DNA of 64,000 nucleotides from NCBI RefSeq assembly GCF_008831285.2, contig NC_045148.1:4154001-4218000 (forward strand), in the 5' to 3' direction. The stretch comes from Nymphaea colorata (Eukaryota > Streptophyta > Magnoliopsida > Nymphaeales > Nymphaeaceae). Below are positions 1-10,579 of this stretch, in pieces (within the stretch, counting starts at the first letter, position 1; every line of letters starts with the position of its first letter). The notes below the pieces were generated by a model. That model made no database searches and had not been told where the DNA came from. It saw only the letters and a program-made list of their open reading frames with translations. The position numbers were made by a program, and so were the translations under genes.

Positions 1-190
1 ATCGCTTTTAGTTTTTACCTTGTATACCCACTTGCATCCAATAGTCTTTTTCCGTATGGGTAAATTTTGTATTTCCTAAGTTTGGGCTTTTCTCAAAGCA
101 TCAAATTCTTCTAACATGGCATTCTTCCACTCAATATATTTGGAGGCTTTATTAAACGTAGATGGTTCAAAGTGAGAATGAATGACATTC
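1..190 (-). pseudogene. copia-1 reverse transcriptase, N-terminal fragment
   Basis: The minus strand reads from about 190 down through WKNAMLEEFDALRKAQT, one stop, then KKTIGCKWVYKVKTKSD, which is the start of the copia RVT_2 domain. The stop (TAG at 76-78) falls where the family has a tryptophan (TWEL-type motif). The rest of RT and RNase H lies left of the window. It is out of frame with the integrase piece at 245-1018, so at least one indel lies between them. Confidence 0.8.
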
Positions 191-244
191 TAGCTCTATG
201 TGTTGGGGTAAAAGTTTCATATGATACAAACCTATTGGGTTGTC

Positions 245-1018
245 TTACATTTTTAGTGGATCTTTTAAGGTTTTAGTTGGAGTTGGTTGGAGATCACTAG
301 TCTCATGATATTCTTCCTCACCAACATCTTGTTGCTGGTTTCTTCTATGATATGTGATTATATCATTGACTACTCTACTATCATTATCATCAGTGTTACT
401 ACCATCAACATCATGCATTTCATCATCACATTGAGAGAGATATTTAAATAAAAAAGAATAATCATTGTTGTGTTGTGACTCTCCACAATTTTTAAATCCA
501 TTTTCATTTTCACAAAACTTTACATTTCTTGAAACTATGATCTTGTCTTTGACTGGATCATAACATTTGTAGCCTTTTTGTGTCTCAGAATAACCAATGA
601 AAGCATATTCAACAACTTTTGAACTTAGTTTATCAACCTTGTCATTAAGAACAAAGCATTTGCATCCAAAAACACGAAGTCTATTAAAATCGGGTTCATA
701 CTTAAATAATTTTTCAAATGGAGTTGTATTGTTTAAAACTTTTGAAGACATTCTGTTTATGAGATAAACAGAGGCAAGAGCTGTTTCAGTCCAAAAGTTT
801 TTAAACACATTTTTGGCAATAAGAAGAGTTCTTGTTGTTTTAATTATGTGTCTATGTTTTCTTTCAGAAAGTTCATTTTGTTGAGGTGTTCTTGGACATG
901 ATTTTTGATGAATTATACCATAGTTTTGCAAATACCTTTTCAACTCATTTGAAATGTATTCTCCCCCAGAATCAGTCCTTAAAATTTTTAATTTGGCATT
1001 GAACTGTGTTTGTACCAA
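245..1018 (-). pseudogene. copia-1 integrase core and C-terminal part
   Basis: This minus-strand piece contains the second half of the integrase catalytic core. LRTDSGGEY carries the second catalytic Asp and PQQNELSERKHRHI holds the region of the catalytic Glu, followed by the copia C-terminal motif RVFGCKCF and the GYSETQKGYKCYDP block. It continues the frame of the upstream gag-protease ORF; only one stop codon (TGA 1076-1078, where WIYF would be expected) separates them. The tail past the KGYKCYDP block is Asp/Asn-rich, as in many copia linkers before RT. It was probably part of a single polyprotein until recently. Confidence 0.88.
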
Positions 1019-1075
1019 CTTGTGAAAATTTTTAAATATCTCAAAAACTTCATATTTATATCTTAGGAAATATAT

Positions 1076-2866
1076 TCAACAATATCTAGTGAAATCATCA
1101 ACAAAGATTACATAATATGACAATCCTCCTTTTGACATGATAGGAGATGGTCTCCATACATTGGAATGAACAAGCTCAAAAGGCAAAGAAGATAAGAAGT
1201 TTCTTTGGCCAAAAAATAATGATTTTATTTTTTCATGTATGCAATCATTACATTTAAAGTTTTCAATACAAATGTCCTTGATAGGGCTCATCATAGACAA
1301 TTTTCTAATGTTTGGATGACTTAATCTTTGGTGCCAAACATTGATGTTCACATTTTTGATATAGTGACAAAATTTTTCTTTGGGGATACATAAATTGTCC
1401 GCGTAGTAGAGGTCTCCTTTTCTAAAACGTAAGTTAAGATTAAGTTTAGGGACATAACTAACTTTTGGAACAAAAAATTTTTGTTTTCCAAATTCTTTTT
1501 CAAAATTCTCAATCCCTTTAACACTCAAAGAAGTTCCATCGGCGGTAACTACACGTGATTCTTTTCTTGTTTGTTCAAAATTGGTCAAAGATGATATATT
1601 TAGTGTCATATGAAAAGATGCACCAGAATCTAAAAGCCAAGAAAACATATCGGGAGTGTTGGAGATGGATGCGGTTGTTGCTAGTGCTCCGGAATTTGAC
1701 TCCTTGATCATAGGTTGAAGGGCCGTCATGATTTGATTCAACGTTGTGGAGATTGTTGAAAGATCACATCCTTCATTTGCAACATTTGCAGCCCTTCTTT
1801 GATAAAATTGTCTAGTGTTATGTTGTCCACCTTGAGGATATGAAATTCCCCGGTTGTGTTGCCCTCCTTGATGATATGAAGTTCCTCCTTTGAAAAGATT
1901 TCCTCCATGATTTCGAGATTGTCCTTCATTGTTGTTAAACTTTGGACAACTAGGTCTTATGTGACCCGGTTCATGACAATAGTGACAAACAACTTTATAT
2001 TCTCCTCTATTTTGAATTCTAAAGTGAGGAGGTCTAAAGGATTTGATGTTGTTTCCGGGTCTAGAGGCGGCTAAGACTCTTTCTTCTTGTTTTGAAATAA
2101 GAACACTATCCTTATCCATTTCTTTGGATAGTTTCATTCTAGTTTCTTCTCCACTTAGCTTTCTAAGTAGTTCATGAATGAGTGGAGGAGAGGCTAGGGA
2201 AAAAAGGGCTGACTTTATTTGTTCAAATTCGGGTCCTAGCCTTTGAAGAAATTGAAAAAACCTAAATTCATCAACTTCATTTCTTCTAATCTCATGACAC
2301 TTGCAATCCATCCCTAGTGTGGGACTAAGTTGATCCAACTCATTCCACACACTAGAGATTTCCATAAAATATTCTCTAACATTTTTCTCTCCTTGTTTGA
2401 TATTTTGGGCCTTTTGAATCAAAAGATACTTATGGGCCATATCTTTTTGGGTAAACATTCCCTTGAGATATTCCCAAACTTCACTAGCTTTTTCATAATA
2501 CATAAGATTTTGAGCAATCCTAGGTTCAATACTCCCATAAATCCATTCTTTAATCCTAGAATTCTTGGCTTCCCAATCATCTAATTTTCTGTAATATTCA
2601 TTTATGGCATTTTGTCTTTCCTCTCCATCTAGTTGTTTCTCGATCCCATTTTCTACTTTGGTTAAAGTAAGAGAAGGAGGGATAGACGTACCTCTTATGA
2701 AGCCCCATAGATATTTTCTTTTGATATGCATTTCCAAGCATTTTGCCCATAACGTATAATTGGTTCCATCAAGCTTGTATGGAGCATAATAACTTCCTCC
2801 TTCGATTGAAACTTTGGAATCCTCCATGAGAGCAATATTTGAACCAATAATCTCCAAGGAAGTCAA
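1076..2866 (-). CDS. copia-1 gag, protease and integrase N-terminus (596 aa, truncated polyprotein)
   Basis: The long open frame runs from an ATG at 2866 near the primer-binding site. In order it holds a gag domain (YYAPYKLDGTNYTLWAKCLE, Retrotran_gag type, about residues 26-250), a CCHC zinc knuckle CHYCHEPGHIRPSC (about 293-306), a retropepsin with LLDSGASFHMT (about 410), a GAG-pre-integrase motif WHQRLSHPNIRKL (about 513), the zinc finger and the first integrase Asp region (YYVIFVDDFTRYC). It stops early at 1076-1078 where the next residue should be Trp. Gag would package element RNA and protease would process the polyprotein. The frame before that stop is uninterrupted, so the insertion is fairly recent. 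Confidence 0.9.
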   Translation of the reverse strand: MTSLEIIGSNIALMEDSKVSIEGGSYYAPYKLDGTNYTLWAKCLEMHIKRKYLWGFIRGTSIPPSLTLTKVENGIEKQLDGEERQNAINEYYRKLDDWEAKNSRIKEWIYGSIEPRIAQNLMYYEKASEVWEYLKGMFTQKDMAHKYLLIQKAQNIKQGEKNVREYFMEISSVWNELDQLSPTLGMDCKCHEIRRNEVDEFRFFQFLQRLGPEFEQIKSALFSLASPPLIHELLRKLSGEETRMKLSKEMDKDSVLISKQEERVLAASRPGNNIKSFRPPHFRIQNRGEYKVVCHYCHEPGHIRPSCPKFNNNEGQSRNHGGNLFKGGTSYHQGGQHNRGISYPQGGQHNTRQFYQRRAANVANEGCDLSTISTTLNQIMTALQPMIKESNSGALATTASISNTPDMFSWLLDSGASFHMTLNISSLTNFEQTRKESRVVTADGTSLSVKGIENFEKEFGKQKFFVPKVSYVPKLNLNLRFRKGDLYYADNLCIPKEKFCHYIKNVNINVWHQRLSHPNIRKLSMMSPIKDICIENFKCNDCIHEKIKSLFFGQRNFLSSLPFELVHSNVWRPSPIMSKGGLSYYVIFVDDFTRYC

Positions 2867-3026
2867 GAAGAAATTCTTCTAGAAATTTCACCAAACAGTT
2901 GGTGAGCAGCCACGGCAAATGCCTCCAAGAGATAATATCCACTAGCACAAAAGAATCTCTTCAACGAACCAACAACTAGAAATAACAGCAACAGCCTTTG
3001 GTAAGCTTCAAAAATCAGCACAATGT

Positions 3027-3037
3027 CTCTGATACCA
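3027..3037 (-). other. copia-1 primer-binding site
   Basis: The minus strand reads TGGTATCAGAG directly after the LTR end. This is the usual copia site complementary to the 3' end of initiator methionine tRNA, used to prime minus-strand DNA synthesis. Confidence 0.9.
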
Positions 3038-3449
3038 TGTAAAAAGTGACTATAACAGTCACAAAATATGTATTTAGCAATAAAGAGACACTAAGGCCAA
3101 GTGAGGAAGGATAAAACTGATTCAATATAACATATGAAGGCTGTAAAACACAACATATCTTTACTAAGACTGTTACAAGAATATATACAAGAGGGAATAA
3201 GAAGAGAGGAGCTGAACTAGCCGTTGAGCTAGTTCGAATGGCTCTTAATAGAGCTGTTGGAACTGCCAACGGCTAGTTTGGCAGTAATAAAATAAAAAAT
3301 AAAAAATAAAAAATAAAAATAAAAAATAAAGAGAAAAGAAAGAAATAAACTAAATCCTAAACTAAATTCTAACTAATCCTAAACTAACTCTTAACTAAGA
3401 TAATACCTAATTAAGAGATAACAACAATAAGAAATCATATTTCCTAACA
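3038..3449 (-). repeat. copia-1 5' LTR (412 bp)
   Basis: On the minus strand the LTR begins TGTTAGGAAATATG and ends TTTTTACA directly against the primer-binding site. The TG...CA ends on both strands fix its limits. An (A)nT-rich tract lies at 3287-3350. On the right it abuts the gypsy coding sequence without a gap, which marks the insertion point. Confidence 0.88.
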
Positions 3450-4286
3450 CCGCCCTTGCCCATGGAACCAGAAGCGATGGAAAACCAGACGATCCCTGAA
3501 ATTTCGCTGCATGCGTTGGCTGGAGATGACGTTTCGCATCTCATGCGTGTGGAAGGCAAGTTGCAAGGCCGGCCAGTCAGCGTGCTGATCGACACAGGCT
3601 CGACTCACAATTTCATTTGTGAGAAATCTGCCTGGGGCTGTCATATGGAGGTTCAACCCGCCTTTGACGTGGTGGTCGGAGACGGGAGTACCCTGAGGTG
3701 CAGGGGTAAGTGTCATATGGAAAGGTTAGAGATCCAAGGTTTTCACTTCTCTGTACAGTTATACATTTTAGCCATAGCGGGAGCCGACCTGGTCTTAGGC
3801 ATCCAGTGGTTGCGCGAATTGGGAGAAGTGGTATGGGATTTCATGGGCATGAAAATGCAGTTTAGGGGCCTCGCGAACGAAAGATTTACGTTGGAGGCGT
3901 GCCCCAGGCGACCTTGTTTAGAAGCACCAGCTGTCCGCCTGATGAAGGGACCGTCTGCTTCTTGTCTCTTGCTATCCACTCAAGTGCAGGCACATACGGA
4001 AGAGAAAGAGATCCGATTCGGCTCCGAAGAGTTTAAGAAAACGCTACAGGAAATGCTACAGGAGTTTGGGTCAGTTTTTAGCACGCCTAAGGTGCTACCG
4101 CCGGAGAGGGGATATAAACATCGCATTGAATTACAACCGGGAGCCGAACCTGTCAAATCTAGACTGTATCACTATAGCCGAGTACAACGAGAAACTCTCG
4201 AAGAACTTGTGCAGGAAATCTTGGAAGCGGGGGTGATTCAGCCAAGTCGCAGCCCCTTTGCTTGTCAAAAGAAGGATGGAAGCTAG
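3450..4286 (+). pseudogene. gypsy-1 aspartic protease and RT N-terminus
   Basis: The open frame starts at the copia-1 insertion point (no native start; the frame is open through 3450). It holds a retropepsin with the catalytic motif LIDTGSTHNFI and the C-terminal block VLGIQWLRELGEVVWDF, then the RT entry region HRIELQPGAEPVKSRLYHYS and FACQKKDGS. A TAG at 4284-4286 stands where the family has a Trp (KDGSWRF). Translation continues in the same frame downstream, so a single base change split the domain. Confidence 0.88.
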
Positions 4287-4628
4287 CGTTTCTGCGTAGA
4301 GTATCGCGCGTTGAACGCCATCACGATCAAAGACAGGTACCCGATCGCCATTGTGGAAGACTTACTAGATGAGTTGTATGAGGCCTACGTTTTCTCCAAA
4401 CTAGATCTGCGCTCTGGGTATCATCATGTCTGTGTGGTGAAGGACGACATTCCTAAGACCGCTTTCCACATGCACGACGGGCACTACGAGTTCACCGTCA
4501 TGCCTTTTGGACTGACGAATGCGCCTTCCACCTTTCAGTCGCTGTTGAATGATGTGTTTCGCCCCTTCTTGGGAAGGTTCGTATTGGTATTCTTTGACGA
4601 CATTTTGATTTACAGCAAGGGAGAATGA
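4287..4628 (+). pseudogene. gypsy-1 RT palm domain
   Basis: It continues in the same frame after the stop with [43 protein letters not shown] and the catalytic box [12 protein letters not shown]. Both active-site Asp residues are present. The frame ends in TGA at 4626-4628, inside a 29-bp tandem duplication that shifts the frame. Confidence 0.88.
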
Positions 4629-4677
4629 GAACGCCTCAACCACTTACGGGAGAATGAGAACACCTCAACCACTTACG
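4620..4677 (+). repeat. 29-bp tandem duplication in RT
   Basis: The 29-bp unit starting GGAGAATGAGAAC occurs at 4620-4648 and again at 4649-4677 with one mismatch. Since 29 is not a multiple of 3, it breaks the reading frame just after the FFDD box. Confidence 0.9.
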
Positions 4678-4689
4678 AACTGTTCTTAG

Positions 4690-5400
4690 TGGCTTTGCAG
4701 CGACATAAGCTACACACCAAACTTTCTAAATGTGTTTTTAGCACTCCCAAGATCTCTTATCTAGGGCATGTGATAAGTCATGGGAAGGTGACATGGAACA
4801 AGAAAAAGTCCACACTGTGAAGGGATGGAGTACACCTAAAAACGTACGAGAATTGTGTGCGTTCCTCGGGCTCGCTGGTTACTACCATAAATTTGTTCGA
4901 AATTACGGTCTGGTCGCTGCACCTCTCACAGCCCTGACTAAGAAAGGTTGTTTTGCATGGAGTATTCAAGCCGAACAAGCATTCCAACAACTCAAAGAGG
5001 CGGTGACTACAACCCCGGTTTTACATTTCAGCTTCCCTTTACCGTTGAGTCAGATGCATCCGATTTGGGGGTGGGAGCGGTCCTGAGCCAAGAGCAACAC
5101 CCAATTGCTTATTTCAGCTAACCAATGGGCCCGACATTTGCGAGTAAATCAACATACGAAAGAGAAGCAGTCGCCATAGTCCTTGCCGTCCTCAAATGGA
5201 AGCACTATCTTTTGGGACAACAATTTATTGTCTTAACCGATCATTGCAGCCTCAAGCATTGCCTGCAACAGCCCACCCTATCTTCATCACTGCAAAAGTG
5301 GATGCTGAAATTGATGAGCTTTGATTCAAAATCTGCTATCGCAAGGGGAAAGAAAATGCAGCAGCGGACGGGCTGTCCTGATCCCACGACCACAGGTTAG
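4690..5400 (+). pseudogene. gypsy-1 RT thumb and RNase H, frameshifted
   Basis: Fragments in changing frames read ALQRHKLHTKLSKC, YLGHVISHG, then (frame changed near 4788) WSTPKNVRELCAFLGLAGYY and FAWSIQAEQAFQQLKEA. After another shift near 5030 follow ESDASDLGVGAVLSQEQ and, past a TAA at 5119, STYEREAVAIVLAVLKWKHY and LTDHCSLKH. The end (YRKGKENAAADGLS) needs one more shift near 5330. These are the connection and RNase H domains of a gypsy polyprotein. Confidence 0.85.
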
Positions 5401-6160
5401 TAGCTTATTTTCAATTTCACAAGTCCAGGCTCACTTGTGGGATGTGATTCGACAGACGCAAGAAAGTGCCACCTCAGTAAAGAAAATCAGGAAAGAGTTG
5501 GAGCAGATTCCCCTTAAAGTGTATGGGTATGAGTGGAAATCACCATACCTATATCGCAGCGGACGCATCTTTGTTCCACCCGAGTCCACCCTACCGCAAA
5601 CCTTTATACAACATTACCACAATGAGCAGACGACTGGTCATGAAGGAGTGGAGGGCACTTACCGTCGGCTTAGACCTACTTTTTATTGGCCCGTGATGAA
5701 AAGAGCCATCACCGATTTTGTAAGGAGATGTGACATCTGTCAATGGAACAAATATGAGACCATGAAGCTAGCAGGACTGCTTCAACCCCTTCCCACGCCT
5801 GAGCTTATATGGGAAGACATATCACTGGATTTCATAGACGGCCTACCCTCATCTAGGGGAAAGTCTGTTATTTTGGTAGCGGTGGACTGCCTATCAAAAT
5901 ATGCACATTTCGTGCCATTGTTGCATCCATATTCAGCAAAGACGGTAGCCCGGGCCTTCCAAGATCATATTGGGAAGCTACTTGGAATGCCCAGGTCGAT
6001 CACCAACGATAGAGATCCCATCTTTATCAGCGCTTTCTGGATGGAATATTTTCAATTACAGGGCACCAAGTTGCAGTTGAGCACAGCGTACCATCCACAG
6101 ACTGATGGCCAAATAAAGGTAGTAAACAGGTGCCTCGAAACTTACTTATGCTGTTTTGCA
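5400..6160 (+). pseudogene. gypsy-1 integrase zinc finger and catalytic core
   Basis: The H2C2 finger is visible (HYHNEQTTGHEG ... RRCDICQWNK), then the core with DISLDFIDGLPSS (first Asp), ITNDRDPIFIS (second Asp) and HPQTDGQIKVVNRCLE. In the last motif the family has TEVVNR; here the codon at 6116-6118 is AAG, so the catalytic Glu is replaced by Lys. The enzyme would be inactive even with the frame intact. The frame shifts near 6160. Confidence 0.88.
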
Positions 6161-6845
6161 GGGCAATGCCCATTTGGGCAGATTATTTCTCATGGGCTGA
6201 ATTCTCATACAACACAAGTTGGCATTCATCTACCGGTGTCACACCATTTGAGGCGGTGTACGGGCGTCCTCCCCCTACTATACGTCGCTACCAGCCTAAC
6301 ACAACGAGAGAAGAGTCAGTGGACACTCAACTCCGCTGTTGGGATGCCATTTGGGAGATCTCAAGACACATCTCGCAGCGGCGCGCAACTGCATGGTACT
6401 CCAATACAACCGCAGACACCGGGACCAGCAATACAACGTTGATGAGTGGGTGTACTTACGTAGGCCGACCCACGCAGCAGGGTATCGTCGACCACGAACA
6501 TACAATAAATTCGCCCCCCGCTATGTCGGCCCTTTTCGCATTATCAGGCGCGTTGGTTCTCTTGCTTACGAGTTGCTACTACCGGTTGGAAGTAATATAC
6601 ATCCCGTCTTTCACCTCTCAAAGCTTAAGCCGTGTCCCCAACCACCGGATGAAGAAGACATAATTTCCGAGCCCATTAACGAAGATCAAACCAAGCTGTT
6701 CCCTTCCGCTGGCACTCACATTATCAACCAGGACGGGACCAAAGCTGTTGAGTGGTTAATAGAGTGGAACAATACCGAGGAAGGTATAGCAACGTGGGAA
6801 AAAGCGGAAGACATTACTAGTCGCTTTCCAGATTTTGCACCTTGA
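6130..6845 (+). pseudogene. gypsy-1 integrase C-terminus and chromodomain-like tail
   Basis: One frame gives WAEFSYNTSWHSSTGVTPFEAVYGR (to about 6340). The next gives DEWVYLRRP, YVGPFRIIRRVGSLAYELLLP, IHPVFHLSKLKPC, and ends WLIEWNNTEEGIATWEKAED, a shape typical of the degenerate chromodomain at the end of chromovirus integrases, used for targeting to chromatin. The native stop is TGA at 6843-6845. Confidence 0.85.
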
Positions 6846-6861
6846 GGACAAGGTGTTGCTG

Positions 6862-6874
6862 AAGGGGGGGAAAT
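6862..6874 (+). other. gypsy-1 polypurine tract
   Basis: A purine run (AAGGGGGGGAAA) directly precedes the TG that opens the LTR. This is the expected plus-strand primer for LTR elements. Confidence 0.8.
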
Positions 6875-7129
6875 TGTTAGGCGCAAGTATTTCAGTTTCT
6901 TTTAATTTTTGTCTGTGTGTTTTTGTTTTAATATTTTCTTTTGTACGGGTCGGGTCTAGTTAGAGTGTGCAACCCAACCCAGCACGTTATGTACGTAAAC
7001 CCTCTTAAGGGTAATCAAACCCTAATGAAGATTATTGTTGACGTGAAGAGGAGCTGGGCTTCCTACGGCTCTGTGTGTGAGTGCTGCAGCGAGCGGCTGT
7101 AGAGGTGGTTAGCCAAACCGAGGCTAACA
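6875..7129 (+). repeat. gypsy-1 3' LTR (255 bp)
   Basis: It opens with TGTTAG and closes with CTAACA, a perfect 6-bp inverted terminal repeat. The opening follows the polypurine tract. The five bases after it are TATAT; the partner duplication is outside the window. Confidence 0.85.
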
Positions 7130-7330
7130 TATATAAACAAAGCCATTCAATTTTTTGTTTTTTAGCTTGTTTCCCTTTTTTCTGTGGATATGTTGGAAAA
7201 CACTCCAAGTTCTTTCACATCCATTTGCATTGCATGTTTATTGAGGATTCAGACTGCAAGACTTCTAATTTTGAGCAGTGACTTCCAAAGCCTATTCCAC
7301 CACATGTCTAAATACAAATGAAACACTATG

Positions 7331-7587
7331 TCGGTGTTTGATTGCCTTTGATCTAATATCCTCAGGATTTGAGATCCATGAATTTAAGGTCAGACCTTCC
7401 ACCCTCTGATCTTGAATCAGATCCAACCAAAAAAGGCAAAATAAGGGTTTGTGAAGTGTGGATCTTAGGTCAGACCTAAGATCCTAAGTTTGATGAACTG
7501 TAGATTTTATCATGAATCTTTTGTTACATCAGCAAAAGCATGTCACATCAAACCCATGGGTCTCAAATCTGACGTAATCAAATGCCC
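7331..7587. mobile_element. MITE with GTTTGATT-type inverted ends
   Basis: The left end TCGGTGTTTGATTGCC and the reverse complement of the right end, GGGCATTTGATTACG, match with gaps, and GATTTGAGAYCCATG recurs inside both ends. CTATG occurs on both flanks (7326-7330 and 7588-7592) as a possible target duplication. A 25-bp palindrome with 12-bp arms (7460-7484) lies at the centre. The superfamily is not certain; hAT is likely. Confidence 0.6.
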
Positions 7588-7592
7588 CTATG

Positions 7593-9388
7593 AGAAACCA
7601 TGAATAAAAAATACTAAATTGCAATTATGAAAAATAAATTGAAATGTCTTGCATGATGTGGCGCATGGTTGTCTTGTTCCAAATGGCCATATTTCTTCCC
7701 TTGTCATCCAGACAATTATCGTATATTTCCATTGCTACAATGGATGACCTTTTATACACTATGTTCAATGACTAATATGTCAATGTAGTCCAGCAAACCT
7801 TTGTTCATCTTTCTATCTATTTTAAAAATGGCGAACATCTTAAAGTTTATCCTAAATCATATGCTGCTGCATGAAGGGGATGATGAAGTTGCCCTGTCCA
7901 TCTCTGATCTATAATTCTCCACACAGACATGTATAACCTCTTTTTTCTCTTTAGCTTCTCTTTGATGGCCTTTTTTGCCTTATCCATATTCCATAACATA
8001 ATAAAGGTACATCATGGCAGACCTATCTTTTCTGTCAACCAATCTTAAGACTTTGACCAAAGGTATGCTAATTGGTAATTTTCAATAATCATTCACATGA
8101 TTCCCAAAATTTGGGTTGAATATCTTATCCACAACTATACAAGCCTTTATCTTATTAAGATATGAATATGAAGTCCAAGTGCTATTTTTTCAATAATTGT
8201 ACACATGATTCCCAAAATTTGGGTTAAATATATTATCCACTACACAAGACTCTCTTATTATCATATGGATATGAAGCCCATTCATCATTGGAGAACATCT
8301 GTTTCAAAAGATTATTTTTTTTTTTTTGGTTTAGTATAATCTGTAAAGTCAAAACCTTTGTAGCAAATCTACTTTAAAATATCTAATAATTCAACTCTAC
8401 ATGTAAATTTTCTCATAAGACTCAATATATATGCATGGTTTTAAATGTATTTTGTAATACCTTGACTTTGTTCAATGGTTGATTTCATCTTATACATGTT
8501 GCTAAGATCTTTGGGCATGAGATTCACAAAATGAATAGCGTATGGAGTCTAAAGAATGATTCATATTGTTCAGTCTACAATTTACTTGTGGTTTTATGAT
8601 TGTTGCATTATTTGTGATGAATTATACAATGTTCCTAGCCCCAACATCTTTTCTAACGTTATAAGTACATAATGAAATTATAAAACATCAGTGGTTTTGG
8701 AGTATTGGATAACCAATGTCTTAAAACTCGATGACTTAAGACTCGACTTGTCATTATTCACTCGTGACTTGGTGGGTCTACTTGGTGACTTGGGCTGGGT
8801 TTTGTTAACTGTTCTTTTTGAAACATATATATACTTGTCATTTAAATATAAAAAGGTTGTAAAATGACTTGCTTACATGTATAACTAAAAAGTAGGTCGA
8901 CCTAACATTAAGTAATAAGAAATCAGACAATTAAGCTGTTATTGCTACTCTGTAGTTGATACTTCAACAAAAGTGAGTGGGAAGAATCAATGTATCAACG
9001 AAAAACAACATGAGAAAAAACGAGCATTAAAATCAATACGTTCAACATTTACAACTGTCCAATAGTTAACAAACTCAACATGTATGAATATATTCTGTAA
9101 AACTAAAAGGTTAATAAGTAAAGAGCCCAATACTCTAAAAATTGAAAGAAATAGATAACCATACTTGAACTTAAGCCTAATCAGCTTTAACTTTTCATTT
9201 CAGATATTCAAATTTGATAAACAAGCAATAATTCAAAATCCTTATATTTCAGCAAGTTAGAAGATTCACCTCAAAAATTTGGTAATTAAGTAGTTAGTTG
9301 CCAATCACCTTATTGATTACAAAATATAAAGTTTATCAACGGATTGCACCAAGTCAATTAAGTTTGGGCTACTAACCTACTTCAATCC
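7593..9388. other. AT-rich stretch without a recognisable gene
   Basis: No coding sequence is supported. The only structure seen is an imperfect direct duplication of about 108 bp: 8080-8187 and 8188-8290 share the words TTTCAATAAT, CACATGATTCCCAAAATTTG and ATATGAAG. Confidence 0.6.
8080..8290. repeat. imperfect tandem duplication, about 108-bp unit
   Basis: Two adjacent copies share TTTCAATAAT, then CACATGATTCCCAAAATTTG, TTATCCAC and ATATGAAGYCCA in the same order and spacing, with scattered substitutions and small gaps. It looks like an old local duplication. Confidence 0.7.
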
Positions 9389-9389
9389 T

Positions 9390-9890
9390 GGTAAGAGACA
9401 ATGTTAAAAACTTAGAACATGGCACTTAATGTTGCTGCAAACTAAGTTCAATTATAACAGTACAATCAACTGCTTTACTGGTAAATCCCTCTTTGAAATT
9501 GTCTATTGGAATTCTCCTGCACATGCGGTTAACTTGTTTCCTATGTTTCATCCATCTGATGTTGACCCTAATGCCTTAGACACAGTGGCGAATATCTATA
9601 ACATCCATCAACAAGTTCAACAAAAACTACAAGAGAGTTATGATTCATATAAGGCCAAGTCACTTTTGAAGTCAGTCAGCTTGTGTGGGTCTATTTGCAG
9701 CCTGAATGATTCCCTGATGGAACCTACAATAAGCTAAGTCCTTGTAAATATGGTCCTTTTTAGATCCTCCAACGTTTGGGGAAAAATGCATATCTCCTTA
9801 AGCTCCTTGAAAATTGGAATATGCTTCTCCAATATTCAACACGGTCGATCTATTTTCTTATTGTGACCCAAACAAATTGTTAGAATCAAT
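9390..9890 (+). pseudogene. old gypsy integrase C-terminal relic
   Basis: Frame pieces give KFNYNSTINCFTGKSLFEIVY and NIYNIHQQVQQKLQESYDSYKA (9429-9670). After a shift follow VWVYLQPE, FPDGTYNKLSPCKYGPF and ILQRLGKNAYLLKLLENWNM, interrupted by two stops, then SPIFNTVDLFSYCDPNK. This is the end of a gypsy integrase, of a different lineage from gypsy-1. A hAT-type element interrupts it at 9923, and an LTR-like segment with a TATTTAAGG box follows at about 10750, so the relic probably extends to about 10940. Confidence 0.75.
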
Positions 9891-9922
9891 TCAACAGGCC
9901 CAGATCAATTATATGCCAGACC

Positions 9923-10579
9923 CTATGTCACATAGGTACGGGTACAGGTGCCGGTTGCGGCTACGAACCATTTTAAAAAACTTGGGTGCGGAGGTACGGC
10001 CATACACACACATGCACATATACATATATATATCAAAAAATTTCAAACAAACAAATACATATGTATACATATATATATATATCAAAAAATTATAAACAGA
10101 ATAACATAGTCATAAATCATAATCCAAAATTTATCATTCTTAATTCTCATTCTCCTCAATCGCAAATTTACTGCTCAACTGAGACCGAAGAAAATCACGC
10201 GTGTACAGAAGCATAAGCACAAACCAAAGAACAACATAGACTTTTACATAACAAGATAAATGAGCTAGCGAAGCAGAAAACAAATCCCAACACTACGAAG
10301 CAAGAATGAAGAAAAAAGAGGGAAGTGAGACATTAAAATGAGGGTTTCGAAAATTTTAATGTTAAAATGGTTTAAAAAGTTAAAATGTAAAAATCATTAA
10401 CATTAAAATCGGACAAATTTGGACTTAGTCAATTTTGACAGAGTATGAAAAAGTCGAAAATGACATTGGGTGCATCGACCGCACCCGGTGCGGTCAACGC
10501 AGCACCCCTGCCGTACCCGTACTCGTGTCATACCGGTACCGTGTGGGTACTCCTCCTTAGGAGTACCCGTGTGACAGAG
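9923..10579. mobile_element. hAT-type non-autonomous element, family A copy 1
   Basis: The ends are CTATGTCACA and the inverse of TGTGACAGAG, followed inward by GGTACGGGTAC-type repeats. Flanks GCCAGACC (9915-9922) and GTCAGGCC (10580-10587) agree at 6 of 8 positions and look like an aged 8-bp target duplication, the hAT length. It shares subterminal sequence with the elements at 13149 and 63186. No transposase is seen. An AC/AT-rich tract lies at 10005-10085. Confidence 0.75.

Larger units (their letters stand above)
1..3449 (-). mobile_element. Ty1/copia LTR retrotransposon, 5' part (copia-1), cut by window edge
   Basis: Reading right to left on the minus strand the element has a 5' LTR (3038-3449), a primer-binding site, a gag-protease-integrase open frame, and the start of reverse transcriptase at the left edge. 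The gag zinc knuckle, DSGA protease and integrase before RT give the copia order. It is inserted in the gypsy element that resumes at 3450, so it is the younger of the two. The first flanking bases on the right are CCGCC; the matching target duplication would lie outside the window. Damage is light: two tryptophan codons turned into stops (1076-1078 and 76-78) and probably two small frameshifts between 180 and 250. Confidence 0.93.
3450..7129 (+). mobile_element. Ty3/gypsy retrotransposon, chromovirus-like (gypsy-1), 3' part, disrupted
   Basis: Protease, RT, RNase H, integrase and a chromodomain-like tail follow in gypsy order, then a polypurine tract and a 255-bp 3' LTR. The gag half should lie left of copia-1, outside the window. 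The coding region has several stops and at least five frameshifts, so it is dead. Local GC content is clearly higher than in the surrounding AT-rich DNA. Confidence 0.92.
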
